Source: Bradyrhizobium sp. SK17
Lineage (GTDB): Bacteria > Pseudomonadota > Alphaproteobacteria > Rhizobiales > Xanthobacteraceae
NCBI RefSeq assembly: GCF_002831585.1
Contig: NZ_CP025113.1
Location: 6,215,001-6,279,000, forward strand
DNA length: 64,000 bases
Reading direction: 5' to 3'
This document shows, piece by piece, positions 8,377 to 16,653 of this stretch (its first letter is position 1; the number at the start of each line of letters is the position of its first letter). The translations under genes and the position numbers were made by a program. The notes below the pieces were generated by a model that saw only the letters and a program-made list of their open reading frames with translations, had not been told where the DNA came from and made no database searches.

Positions 8377-8496
8377 GACGGATTGCCATTGATCGCCTGT
8401 GGGCGAACAATCAGCCCCACCCGCCCGGCAATTCGGCGCGCGCGGCAACGCAGAAGATCCGGTCGCGAGGTCCCGCGACCGGCATGCCTCTCCGAC

Positions 8497-9258
8497 TCAT
8501 GACAACAGGCCGCGCCGCAATGCTTCGGCAACGCACTGAGCCGTCGTCGTCGCACCGAGCTTGCGCCGCGCCTTCTCGAGATGATCGATGACGGTTCGAG
8601 GCGCGATATCGACGAGAACAGCGATATCCATCGCGCCCTTGCCCTGCGCTGCCCATGACAGGCACTGAAGTTGACGCTGCGTCAGCAGGCTTCTCGTCCG
8701 GCGATCGGGATCAGGTGCGCGAAGCTTGGCGGCCAGATGTGCATGGAAATAAAGTCCTATCAACTGAACGAAGTCCCGCTCTTCTTCGACGAGGCCGCGG
8801 GTCGATTGGTCCAGCAAGTCGGTCGCCAGCGTGAAGGCAACCGTTCGACCGAACCCTGCCCTGACCGGCACGGTGATCCCGGACTTGACGCCGAAATCCG
8901 CCGCCTCCTCGAAGAAACGGCGCTGCGCTGCCGTGGTCGCTCCCGGAGGCGACGCGCCATCCCATCTGAACAGCGTGGGGGCACCAGCCGCGCGGCGCAT
9001 CACCGGATCGAGCCTTGCATATTCGCGCTCGACGTACCGTCGCGTCCAGGATTTCGGATAGGACGATATGACGGTTGTGACCTCGCCTGCCTGGCAGAGA
9101 TAGGCAAACCAGCGAAACCCAAGGCGTTCCGCTACCCGCCGCGCCACGCGCTCAAAACCGCGCCTGTCTTCGGCGACATGGATCGCGTCCGCAAATTCCT
9201 CAAACGCGCTTTCGATCGTTGCCATCAACCGGCTTCCCTGGGCGAGACTAACGGCCAT
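8497..9258 (-). CDS. TraR/LuxR-family quorum-sensing regulator
   Basis: The N-terminal domain carries the autoinducer-binding residues with the spacing of TraR: Trp71 and Tyr75 (SWTRRY), Asp84 (LDPV) and Trp99 (LFRWD). These correspond to TraR W57, Y61, D70 and W85. A C-terminal LuxR helix-turn-helix follows (LTQRQLQCLSWAAQGKGAMDIA to KLGATTTAQCV). It should bind an acyl-HSL, probably that made by the synthase at 5896-6573. The conserved pocket argues for a true AHL receptor rather than a plant-signal solo. ATG 9258 is adopted; an in-frame TTG lies two codons upstream and another ATG at 9225. The AraC-type gene ends 3 bp upstream, so the two may form one transcript. Confidence 0.88.
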   Translation of the reverse strand: MAVSLAQGSRLMATIESAFEEFADAIHVAEDRRGFERVARRVAERLGFRWFAYLCQAGEVTTVISSYPKSWTRRYVEREYARLDPVMRRAAGAPTLFRWDGASPPGATTAAQRRFFEEAADFGVKSGITVPVRAGFGRTVAFTLATDLLDQSTRGLVEEERDFVQLIGLYFHAHLAAKLRAPDPDRRTRSLLTQRQLQCLSWAAQGKGAMDIAVLVDIAPRTVIDHLEKARRKLGATTTAQCVAEALRRGLLS

Positions 9259-9260
9259 CC

Positions 9261-10055
9261 TCAAGCGCGTGATTGCTGCATGTCAGCGAAATACCTCGCG
9301 GGCGGCTTGCCAAGCGCCTTCTTGAACATCGTGATGAACGCGGTAACTGATTCATAGCCAAGCGCGCCCGAAACTTCCTGAACCGTCGCGCCGGCAGACA
9401 GCTCGCGCAGTGCGACGAGCAGGTGCAACTGTCGCCGCCAGCGGCCGAAGCTCAGCCCGGTCTCCTTGAGCATGAGCCGGGACAGCGATCGCTCGTTCAT
9501 CGCAACCCGGCTCGCCCAGGTCGGGAACGTGCTTCGGTCGGCAGGGTCGTCGGAGAGCATTTCGGCGATGCGCCGGATCCGCTTGTCGTCCGGCATCGGC
9601 AAATGCAGCTTTTCGACAGGCATCTGTACGAGCTGCTCGAGCAGCACGCCGACCAGACGGCCGGCCGGGCTGTCGATCTCGAACTCCTGCGCCAGATCGG
9701 CCAGATGCTGGATCAGCTCGCGGATCAACGGCGTGATTGACAGCGTGCAGCACTCGGTCGGCAGTTGCGTAGTGCCAGCCTTGACGAACAGAAAGCAGAT
9801 CCTCGCGTTGGCGGTCGCGCGAATGCTGTGCGTCATGCCGCCGGGTACCCACACCGCACAGGTCGGCGGGACCATCCAGATGGAGTTCGCAACCTCGCAG
9901 GTAACGCCGCCTTTCAGCGCCAGAACGAGCTGTCCCTCGCTGTGCCGGTGCGCCGGCCCTTCGCTCTTGTGATCTGACACGTCGACCCGCATGGCGATCG
10001 CGGGAGTTCTGAGTTTTGCCGCATTGAATTTTCGCAGCGAAAGCTTGGCTGCCAT
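9261..10055 (-). CDS. AraC-family regulator, NimR-like
   Basis: An N-terminal cupin domain (HRHSEGQLVLALKGGVTC, VPPTCAVWVPGGMTHSI) precedes a C-terminal AraC double helix-turn-helix (about residues 160-255) with SLSRLMLKETGLSFGRWR and EVSGALGYESVTAFITMFKKALG. The architecture and the divergent neighbour, a CynX/NimT-family exporter, match the E. coli NimR-NimT pair, so it probably controls that exporter. ATG 10055 is used; a GTG five codons upstream is possible. The 84-100 bp to the exporter gene should hold both promoters. Confidence 0.85.
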   Translation of the reverse strand: MAAKLSLRKFNAAKLRTPAIAMRVDVSDHKSEGPAHRHSEGQLVLALKGGVTCEVANSIWMVPPTCAVWVPGGMTHSIRATANARICFLFVKAGTTQLPTECCTLSITPLIRELIQHLADLAQEFEIDSPAGRLVGVLLEQLVQMPVEKLHLPMPDDKRIRRIAEMLSDDPADRSTFPTWASRVAMNERSLSRLMLKETGLSFGRWRRQLHLLVALRELSAGATVQEVSGALGYESVTAFITMFKKALGKPPARYFADMQQSRA

Positions 10056-10154
10056 CGTCACTTTGTCCACTTTTGACGGTCGGTTGTCATAGTCGGCGAA
10101 TTCACCGCGGTTGCGACTGTGTAGTCAGGGCGCTCGAACAGCAGAGGCCCACAC

Positions 10155-11369
10155 ATGAGCATTCGTGAATCAAATCGCGCGCAACGCGGCAAGTCTGCGC
10201 TCCTTTTCCTTGGCTTGCTTGCGATCGGCGCCAACCTCCGGGCACCGATTGTCGGCGCGGCACCCGTTCTGATGATGATCCAGGACACCCTCGGGCTGAC
10301 CTCGGCAGCGGCAGGCATCCTGACGACACTGCCACTGCTCGCCTTCGCCGCGATCTCGCCGACCTCTCCCCTGCTCGCCCGTGCTTGCGGCCTCGAACGA
10401 GCCTTGCTCGCGGCGCTGTTGCTTGTCGCCTGCGGTGTCGTCGCCCGGTCTCTCGGGCCGGTTTGGTGCCTGTATCTCGGCACCTGGATCATCGGCTCCG
10501 GCGTCGCAATCGGCAATGTGCTGCTGCCAAGCCTCGCCAAGCGAGACTTCGCCGACAAGGCGCCGGCGGTGACGGGCGCCTGTGCAGTTGCGACCGCCAG
10601 TGCCGCCGCGCTGACGTCGGCGACGATCGTGCCGCTTGCCAACCTGCCGGGATGGGGATGGCCGCTGGCCCTTGCTTCGTCGATCGTCTTCCCGCTCGCT
10701 GCGATGCTGCTCTGGCTGCCCCAACTGGCGCACCATACCTCGCCGTCTAAAGACACGCGCGCGGCCTTGCCGGGCCGTTCGATATGGTCATCAACGCTTG
10801 CGTGGCAGGTGACGATGTACATGGGCACGAACTCCTTGATGTACTACATCACGGTCAGCTGGCTATCGTCGATGCTGACCGCGTTTGGCTTTTCCGCGGC
10901 ACAGGCCGGCACCTTGCAGGGCCTGATGCAGATCGCCGCTGTGCTCCCCGGCTTTCTGCTGGCACCGCTGGTTGGCCGCACGAAAGACCAGTCTGGAATC
11001 GCGATCGCAACAGCAGCGCTCATGGCCCTCGGCATCGCAGGATTCCTGCTCGCACCGACCTGGTCCGCCGCATGGGCCATGAGCTTCGGCGCGGGATCTG
11101 GAGCCGGCCTCGTGCTCGCGCTCATGTTCATGAGCCTGCGCACCGATAGCGCAGCTCGCGCGGCGGCGCTTTCGGGAATGTCGCAAAGCGTCGGGTATTT
11201 CCTTGCTGCGTTCGGACCTCCACTGGCCGGCGAGACGCACGATTTCTTCGGCAGCTGGACCATCCCTCTTGTTGCCTGCCTCGTTCTGGCTGCCGCCATG
11301 GCCGGCTTTGGAGCGCTTGCTGGCCGCTCGCGGCAGATCGTTTCGGTCGGATCCGAACCGGCCGAATGA
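10155..11369 (+). CDS. MFS transporter, CynX/NimT family
   Basis: The 404-aa protein has about twelve membrane helices and the CynX/NimT opening (LFLGLLAIGANLRAPIVGAAPVL), followed by LGLTSAAAGILTTLPLLAFA. Members export cyanate or 2-nitroimidazole, or carry small organic anions. The divergent NimR-like regulator supports a drug or metabolite efflux role. AGAGG precedes ATG 10155. Substrate unknown; it may also move a pyridine carboxylate, given the cluster downstream. Confidence 0.85.
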   Translation: MSIRESNRAQRGKSALLFLGLLAIGANLRAPIVGAAPVLMMIQDTLGLTSAAAGILTTLPLLAFAAISPTSPLLARACGLERALLAALLLVACGVVARSLGPVWCLYLGTWIIGSGVAIGNVLLPSLAKRDFADKAPAVTGACAVATASAAALTSATIVPLANLPGWGWPLALASSIVFPLAAMLLWLPQLAHHTSPSKDTRAALPGRSIWSSTLAWQVTMYMGTNSLMYYITVSWLSSMLTAFGFSAAQAGTLQGLMQIAAVLPGFLLAPLVGRTKDQSGIAIATAALMALGIAGFLLAPTWSAAWAMSFGAGSGAGLVLALMFMSLRTDSAARAAALSGMSQSVGYFLAAFGPPLAGETHDFFGSWTIPLVACLVLAAAMAGFGALAGRSRQIVSVGSEPAE

Positions 11370-11456
11370 AGGTACTCCAGCGGCCTCACGGCTGCGGAAT
11401 TGCAGGGCTCGCTCCCGACCATTTCAGGACTTGCTCCTTCCATCAAGGCGAACCGT

Positions 11457-11936
11457 ATGACCCAGAAGACCCTGAATATCTCGAGTGCATCGTCCGACTG
11501 GCGGGGATTGGCACTGTCAAACTTTGTCCTGTCGCCGTTCGTCCTGGACGGCGCTCTCTACGCGTCCGTCGAGGGCTTCATCCAGGGCATCAAGTTCCGC
11601 GAGGATGACATCAATCGGAGAACCGCATTCGCCTTGAGCGGCTGGCCCGCGAAATACCTAGGTGACACCGCGGATCGAAGCGGTGCCTACTGGCAGGGCC
11701 GTCGTATCCCCTACGGCTCCGACGACCATCACCGCCTGATCGAGCGAGCCATCCGCGCGCGTATCCTGCAATGCGAGGGGTTGCGTGCGGCTCTTGAATC
11801 CACGGCAGGCACGACGCTGGTCCACGCCCCAGCTGCTGGGGTGGAATCTCCGGCAACGTCGCTCCCCGCCCTTGTCTTCTGCCGCATCCTGACACAGCTG
11901 CGCAGCGAGCTTCTCGATAACATGTCCTCCGCGTGA
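11457..11936 (+). CDS. NADAR/YbiA-like family protein
   Basis: The 159-aa sequence matches the NADAR (YbiA, DUF1768) pattern: LALSNFVLSPFVLDGALYAS, VEGFIQGIKF, then a helical C-terminal half rich in Arg/Leu. NADAR proteins are linked to ADP-ribose or NAD metabolism and to riboflavin-intermediate clearance, and act as N-glycosidases. The match is convincing over the first 60 residues and weaker after. It follows the NimT-like exporter by 87 bp on the same strand and may be co-transcribed. Its role in the operon is unclear. Confidence 0.65.
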   Translation: MTQKTLNISSASSDWRGLALSNFVLSPFVLDGALYASVEGFIQGIKFREDDINRRTAFALSGWPAKYLGDTADRSGAYWQGRRIPYGSDDHHRLIERAIRARILQCEGLRAALESTAGTTLVHAPAAGVESPATSLPALVFCRILTQLRSELLDNMSSA

Positions 11937-11998
11937 TCGATCGATGAGGCAGCGACAGGATCGAGGCGCGGGCATATCCCGCGCCCCTCCTCGGTCAA

Positions 11999-14083
11999 CT
12001 ATGCCGGCTTCAATGCGTTGATCACCTGCCTTGCGCGCACCTGGGCGCGTGTGAAAGATCTGCACTTGAGCGCCTCACGCGCGAGTTCCGGCTCGGAGGA
12101 CGAGCCGCGCTCGGCCGACCCGGCCTGGAGCCCGGCTTCGAGCTCGGAGTTCGCCCGATCGAGCAGGCCTTCGAGAAAGGCGGCATCCTCTGCCCCTCGA
12201 TAGGATGCGAGCAGATCCGAGGCATGCGCGATGTCCTGCTCGGCCACGCGGTGAGCCTCGTCGACCATTTCCTCGTGGCTCGCTGCCAGCCGGATGTCCC
12301 ACAGCGCTCCGGTTTCGTCATGATAGCAGAAGCCGTGCGCTGGCCCGTTGGTCGAGACGTTGCGCGGCGCCACCATGCCGACTGCCCCGCCGTAGCGGCC
12401 AGACGAAGCCTCGCCATAGGCAATGAAAGCATTGTGCCGCCCACCAACCGACGCGTCCAACAGCTGTCCTTGCGGCATCCGGCTTCCCGTCCGGTCCCAG
12501 CCGGTAACCGGAAATTGCGGTCCGTGGCGAAACAGGCTGAGCAGGCGCTCGGGCGTGATGGCGCCGTTTCGGGCAACGAGCTCGCGGTGAAGATAACGAT
12601 TGCGTCCGAAGCTCGACGCCGTGCACATCTGGCGGGTGATGACGCCCGGAGTGGCCTGGCCCCGTCCCTCGGGGCTGAGCGTGAACCAGCCAGCCTCGAG
12701 TTCGTAACTATAACCGCCAGCCGGCGGGCAGAAGGCGGCGCCAAGCTCGGGACTGAGCAGATTGTTGGTTGCGTAGAGAAAATCGTAGCGCTCGCCGCTT
12801 CTGCCCTCTGTCTGCTCGCGGACGATTGGACGCCCCGGCGTGCGATCCTCGAGGACATAGCCATAGCCGTCGTCCATATAGAATCCGCTTGCGGTCCCCA
12901 GGATCCGCCCGGTATCGCCGACCGGATAGCTGAGCTCCATCTCTCTGGCTTCGCGCGCGCTGCTCGCGTATCGCAGGATGTGCATTGTCGTCGCACCCCG
13001 CGGTACGCCGTAGCCCCAGGTCTCCCTCGGCTCGGCGCAGCTCTCATAGCCGCCATGATGAACATAGGCGACGCCCACGGCATTCATGCCCGGATGGCCC
13101 GAGAGACCGAACCGTCCGAGACCAGGAATCGAGCCGTTCACCGAGAACGGCGTGTAGACAAATGGATGTCCGTCATCCGGATAGGCTACGATCGTAACCT
13201 GGAATGTATAGTCGTGGTCCGTCGACGAAGCGAAGCAGGAGCGCCCGGACTGCGTTGCCGCACCCCAGGCGGCGGCGCCCGAGCAGGTACCAGCTTCGAA
13301 GATGTCGCCTGCCGGCACGAACCGGCGGGCAAGATAGCCGGCGAACCGGTCGCCACCCTCGGCGTCGAGAACACCCATCGCCATCGGCTCGGTGGCGGGC
13401 GGAAGGAGATCGGTCCACATCGACAGCGCGTGCTCATAGCTCAGCACGATGCCCAGTCGTTGCGCGGCCTCCGACATTCCCTTGGCCATCTCCAGCAATT
13501 CCGGGGTATGGCGCCGCATCTGCTCCTCCCAGGAGCGGATAACCCGCCCGGTTTCGCCGACGATTGAACGGCGGCGCAGATGTTCAAATACGAACGGCCC
13601 GAAGATCTGCACGCACTGCTCGATATATTGCGCTCCCATCTGCCGTGAGCTGCCACGGAGGATGACGATGGGACAGATCGACGGAGCGATCGGCACGCCG
13701 CAATAGTGCAGAATTTCCCTGCCTTCGCTCGACAGACGGCCCGCTTGCGCGGCGGCTTCAGCGATCCCGGCAGGCGCCGGCCGATGGCTCGCATCCGCCA
13801 GTCGCTCGGCCTCCGCCAGATGTCTGCGCGCAGCCGTCAGATCGTCCGCAGACGACGTCCTGGCGGCGTAGTCGGCGCATTCACCGGTCGCCCGATTGTA
13901 CAGCCACTTTCCGGCCGAAAGCTCGAGGACCGCCGCGTCGATCAACCTGATCCGATTGTAGTAGCCCGCCTCCTCGATTCCGCGCAGGGGCAAAGCCATG
14001 TTGGCCTCGAGCAAGGCGAAATGCGCCGCGGAAATCGCCGTCATGGTCGAGGGTATGCCCTTTACCCAGTCCGTATCGCTCAT
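11999..14083 (-). CDS. C45-type hydrolase (acyl-CoA:6-APA acyltransferase-like)
   Basis: The 694-aa protein contains a C45/Ntn-hydrolase-like block. An N-terminal half of about 265 residues precedes GTCSGAAAWG, where Cys267 is the likely nucleophile, followed by long beta-rich segments typical of the family. Related enzymes hydrolyse or transfer amide-linked acyl groups (penicillin acyltransferase, ceramidase-like). An AGGGAGG site precedes ATG 14083, better than the more distal upstream codon. It is the last gene of the run that begins with the isochorismatase-like hydrolase and lies downstream of the pyridine genes. A plausible role is release of a carboxylic acid from an amide conjugate; this is inference. 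Self-cleavage before Cys267 is possible but unproven. Confidence 0.65.
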   Translation of the reverse strand: MSDTDWVKGIPSTMTAISAAHFALLEANMALPLRGIEEAGYYNRIRLIDAAVLELSAGKWLYNRATGECADYAARTSSADDLTAARRHLAEAERLADASHRPAPAGIAEAAAQAGRLSSEGREILHYCGVPIAPSICPIVILRGSSRQMGAQYIEQCVQIFGPFVFEHLRRRSIVGETGRVIRSWEEQMRRHTPELLEMAKGMSEAAQRLGIVLSYEHALSMWTDLLPPATEPMAMGVLDAEGGDRFAGYLARRFVPAGDIFEAGTCSGAAAWGAATQSGRSCFASSTDHDYTFQVTIVAYPDDGHPFVYTPFSVNGSIPGLGRFGLSGHPGMNAVGVAYVHHGGYESCAEPRETWGYGVPRGATTMHILRYASSAREAREMELSYPVGDTGRILGTASGFYMDDGYGYVLEDRTPGRPIVREQTEGRSGERYDFLYATNNLLSPELGAAFCPPAGGYSYELEAGWFTLSPEGRGQATPGVITRQMCTASSFGRNRYLHRELVARNGAITPERLLSLFRHGPQFPVTGWDRTGSRMPQGQLLDASVGGRHNAFIAYGEASSGRYGGAVGMVAPRNVSTNGPAHGFCYHDETGALWDIRLAASHEEMVDEAHRVAEQDIAHASDLLASYRGAEDAAFLEGLLDRANSELEAGLQAGSAERGSSSEPELAREALKCRSFTRAQVRARQVINALKPA

Positions 14084-14188
14084 GGAAACCTCCCTTGTGA
14101 TGTGATTGTCATTCCGCCGCCGCGAAGGCGGCATGCGTCGATCTCCGCGCGACCGCCGGAACGGCCGCGAATTCAGCCCGAAACTCCG

Positions 14189-14851
14189 TCAGGGACTCGC
14201 GCGATCAGGAGACGAACTGCGGTCCCAGAGCGCTGCGAGATCCGCGCCTGTCGCGACGTGCCCGAAATACATCTTGATGTTGAAGACACCGGCCTCGTGT
14301 TCCGCGCGTGTGGGTGCGCCCGCGCAGTCGGAAGCGAGAACGATATGGTAGCCCTTGATATATCCGTGGCGTGCCGTGGTCTCGACGCACACATTGGTCG
14401 TGAACCCGGCCATCAGCAGCGTCCTGATGCCGCGGCTTTGCAGCAGCAGATGCAGCTCGGTGTCCGCAAACGCGTCGTACTGCCATTTGGTGATGACGCG
14501 CTCGCCCGGCGCCGGCGCGATCATGCCGTCGTACCAAGCAATTCCGTCACCATCCTCGCGGATCAACCAGATGTCGTCCCCGCTGCCCCAGAGCGCCTTC
14601 TGGTTCGGGTGCATCTTGTCGTCGCTGAACACCTCGCGTACCCAAACGACCATCACGCCAGCCGCCCGGCACGCCTCGATCAGTGCGTTCAGCTTCGGGA
14701 CGGCTTCCCTGATCTCCTTCATGTCGAAGCCGAACCGCTGTGCCATCGCGCCCTTCTCCGAACAGAAATCGTGCTGCGGATCCACGATGATGAGCGCGGA
14801 GTGAGCTGGATCCGCGACGTCCTGAATCGTCGTCAAAAGTCTCGTTTGCAT
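14189..14851 (-). CDS. Isochorismatase-family cysteine hydrolase
   Basis: The 220-aa protein has the complete Asp-Lys-Cys triad: Asp24 (IIVDPQHDF), Lys122 (VITKWQYDAF) and Cys155 (GFTTNVCVETTARHG). The sequence is of the RutB/N-carbamoyl amidohydrolase type that cleaves amides. It is not NicF, which is the neighbouring gene. GGGAG precedes the ATG. A promoter-like element with the ATACTGA core lies 27 bp upstream, so it may begin its own transcript with the C45 hydrolase 105 bp downstream. Substrate unknown; an amide feeding the pyridine pathway is plausible. Confidence 0.85.
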   Translation of the reverse strand: MQTRLLTTIQDVADPAHSALIIVDPQHDFCSEKGAMAQRFGFDMKEIREAVPKLNALIEACRAAGVMVVWVREVFSDDKMHPNQKALWGSGDDIWLIREDGDGIAWYDGMIAPAPGERVITKWQYDAFADTELHLLLQSRGIRTLLMAGFTTNVCVETTARHGYIKGYHIVLASDCAGAPTRAEHEAGVFNIKMYFGHVATGADLAALWDRSSSPDRASP

Positions 14852-14877
14852 TGCAAATCTCCCTGGTTTTACGCGGT

Positions 14878-14884
14878 ATACTGA
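14878..14884 (-). promoter_or_regulatory. Shared ATACTGA element upstream of the cysteine hydrolase
   Basis: The same 7-mer core (ATACTGA on the plus strand, TCAGTAT on the minus) is found upstream of the decarboxylase gene near 19413 and upstream of the MarR gene at 25611. The three sites sit in front of separate transcription units of one cluster, so a MarR operator or shared promoter motif is suspected. Confidence 0.35.
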
Positions 14885-14990
14885 CGATTTCGATAGAGTT
14901 GCGGAATTTGCCGTTTTGCGCTGAGCTCGCTTGCGAGACTGTCCGGCTACGCGATGTCACTAACTCAGCGACGTCCGACGATGCCAATCG

Positions 14991-15602
14991 TCAGAGCATC
15001 GACAATTCGTTGAGCGGGCGGACCGACGCATACTTCTGACGCATGTCGAACAGGCTCGCCTGGTGCGGTTCGATCGCCCGGTCGCCTACGCAATCCTCGA
15101 CCACGACCGGCAGAAATCCGTGCGACATGGCATCGACGACGCTCGCCCGGACACATCCGCTGGTCACACATCCGGCCACGAGCAGCGTCCGCACCGAATG
15201 CTGAGTGAACCAGGCGGCGAGCGAAGTGCCGAAGAACGCGGAGGGCACCGTCTTGCGGACAACGAGCTCGCCGTCCCCTGGCGCCAGTTGCGGGACGATC
15301 GCGCTCCGGATGTCCGTCTCGGTCAACGACAACAGGCCGGGGACCTTCCGCGAGAACACATTCCGGTCGGCGCCATCGTCCGCAAACACGATCCGCGAAT
15401 GCGCGATCGGCCACCGCCGCGCCCGCGCGCCTGCGAGCAATTTGGTGGTGTTGTCGATCGCTTGCGGGATGTTGCCGCCGCCGAACACCGCAGGATCGGC
15501 GAAGCCGCAGACGAAGTCCACGATCAGAAGGCCGAATGGGCCGTCCAATGGCAGCGCCTGACCGAAGCCTTGTCGCGCATAGGTCGCCTCGGCCTCACGC
15601 AT
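14991..15602 (-). CDS. nicF: Maleamate amidohydrolase NicF
   Basis: This 203-aa isochorismatase-family enzyme has the triad Asp29 (LLIVDFVCGF), Lys117 (RKTVPSAFF) and Cys150 (VAGCVTSGCVRASVVDA). It is of the N-carbamoylsarcosine amidohydrolase/NicF type, which converts maleamate to maleate plus ammonia. Identity is secured by context: it directly follows NicX with an 8-nt overlap, and NicD and NicE lie next in the same run. All steps from 2,5-dihydroxypyridine to fumarate are therefore encoded together. Confidence 0.9.
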   Translation of the reverse strand: MREAEATYARQGFGQALPLDGPFGLLIVDFVCGFADPAVFGGGNIPQAIDNTTKLLAGARARRWPIAHSRIVFADDGADRNVFSRKVPGLLSLTETDIRSAIVPQLAPGDGELVVRKTVPSAFFGTSLAAWFTQHSVRTLLVAGCVTSGCVRASVVDAMSHGFLPVVVEDCVGDRAIEPHQASLFDMRQKYASVRPLNELSML

Positions 15603-16653
15603 CTGCCTTGCGCTCCTGCTTTGTGTCGAGCACCTGCCCTCGCCTCACGACCTCGCTGCCATCGAGCGCCACGCTACAGTTGCGCATGGGGATGTCGATG
15701 TGACAGGCCGTGGTCCGGCTTCCTCCGGCCTCGTTGTTCGGCCCGAAGGAGAACAGGAAATTGCCTTCGAACGCCCGCGCGTCCATGCCGATCGTGGCCT
15801 CGCGATCGTACATGCCAAGTGTCGACCAGCGCGCCCGAGGCTGCAGGCCCCACCCGATATGCGACATCGCATAGGCCTCGGGATCGTTGTAGGATGCCAT
15901 GTAATCACGCAGGATATCGGCATCGAGGCCACCCGCGATCTCCCTGACATAACCGTCGGCAATCGTGAAAGTGATCCGCTCCCGCACATAGGACTTCATC
16001 GGGAGCAGGATGTCGCCGCGGTCGAGCACGATCGTTCCGGACGAACCTCCCTCGTCGGCAAAGGTCAGCACGAAGCCGCTTGGCCAATGGTCCCAGCGGC
16101 CAGGCTCGTCGACGAATCCGTACTCGCTGATCGCCGGATATTGTCCAAGCTTGAATCTGACATCGGTGCCAGCCTCCGACGTCACGTGCATTTCCTTCGC
16201 AGCGCCAAGCCGCGCTGCAGCCACCTTCACACGTGATCGATCGGCTTTCGATGGGACCATGCGGGCGAGGACCTCGGGCGGCTCGACCGCCAGCAAGATT
16301 TTGGTCCCCGAACTAAGGATCTCGTGCTGCTCGGGCGAGAACAGCAATGTCATAAGGTCAAGGACGAGGTCGCTTTCCTTGAGCGCGGCGATGGCCGAGC
16401 GATTGCCCGTCAACGGCGTGGTGCCGAGATAGGCAAGGGAGTCACGGCTGAGCGATTTCTCGCCGTTAACCGGCGGCAGATCGAGGCGATTGACAATGGC
16501 CCCCATCATGCGTGCCGCGAGGATCGCCGTCGACATCGTCTGCGGGTGGGTCGATGCACTGGTGAGCACGGTAACACTCTGGCCTCGCTCGAGCTTCGAG
16601 AGCGTCAGGACTTTCTTCCAGGCCTCGATCAGTTCATGGTCGCTAACCGGCAT
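15595..16653 (-). CDS. nicX: 2,5-dihydroxypyridine 5,6-dioxygenase NicX
   Basis: The 352-aa protein closely follows Pseudomonas putida NicX from its N-terminus (MPVSDHELIE) through LLAVEPPEVLARM, LGQYPAISEYGF, DEPGRWDHWPSGF and SHIGWGLQPRARW. The iron ligands His265, His318 and Asp320 fall at the same residue numbers as in NicX. It opens the 2,5-dihydroxypyridine ring to N-formylmaleamate using Fe2+ and O2. Automatic annotation may call it an M29 aminopeptidase because of the shared fold. The start at 16653 is set by homology and overlaps nicD by 11 nt; the frame extending to 16737 is not used. Confidence 0.95.
   Translation of the reverse strand: MPVSDHELIEAWKKVLTLSKLERGQSVTVLTSASTHPQTMSTAILAARMMGAIVNRLDLPPVNGEKSLSRDSLAYLGTTPLTGNRSAIAALKESDLVLDLMTLLFSPEQHEILSSGTKILLAVEPPEVLARMVPSKADRSRVKVAAARLGAAKEMHVTSEAGTDVRFKLGQYPAISEYGFVDEPGRWDHWPSGFVLTFADEGGSSGTIVLDRGDILLPMKSYVRERITFTIADGYVREIAGGLDADILRDYMASYNDPEAYAMSHIGWGLQPRARWSTLGMYDREATIGMDARAFEGNFLFSFGPNNEAGGSRTTACHIDIPMRNCSVALDGSEVVRRGQVLDTKQERKADA

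Noticed and set aside
12224..13567. 447-aa open frame on the plus strand
   Set aside because: It lies entirely antisense to the C45 hydrolase, has Arg/Gly/His-rich composition and no family pattern; a high-GC shadow.
14189..14851. Nicotinamidase
   Set aside because: Triad is shared, but the zinc-binding Asp-x-His pattern of nicotinamidases is not evident; kept as a general cysteine hydrolase.
15595..16653. M29 leucyl aminopeptidase
   Set aside because: The fold is related, but the sequence and the three iron ligands match NicX at identical residue numbers, and the neighbours are NicD, NicF and NicE.
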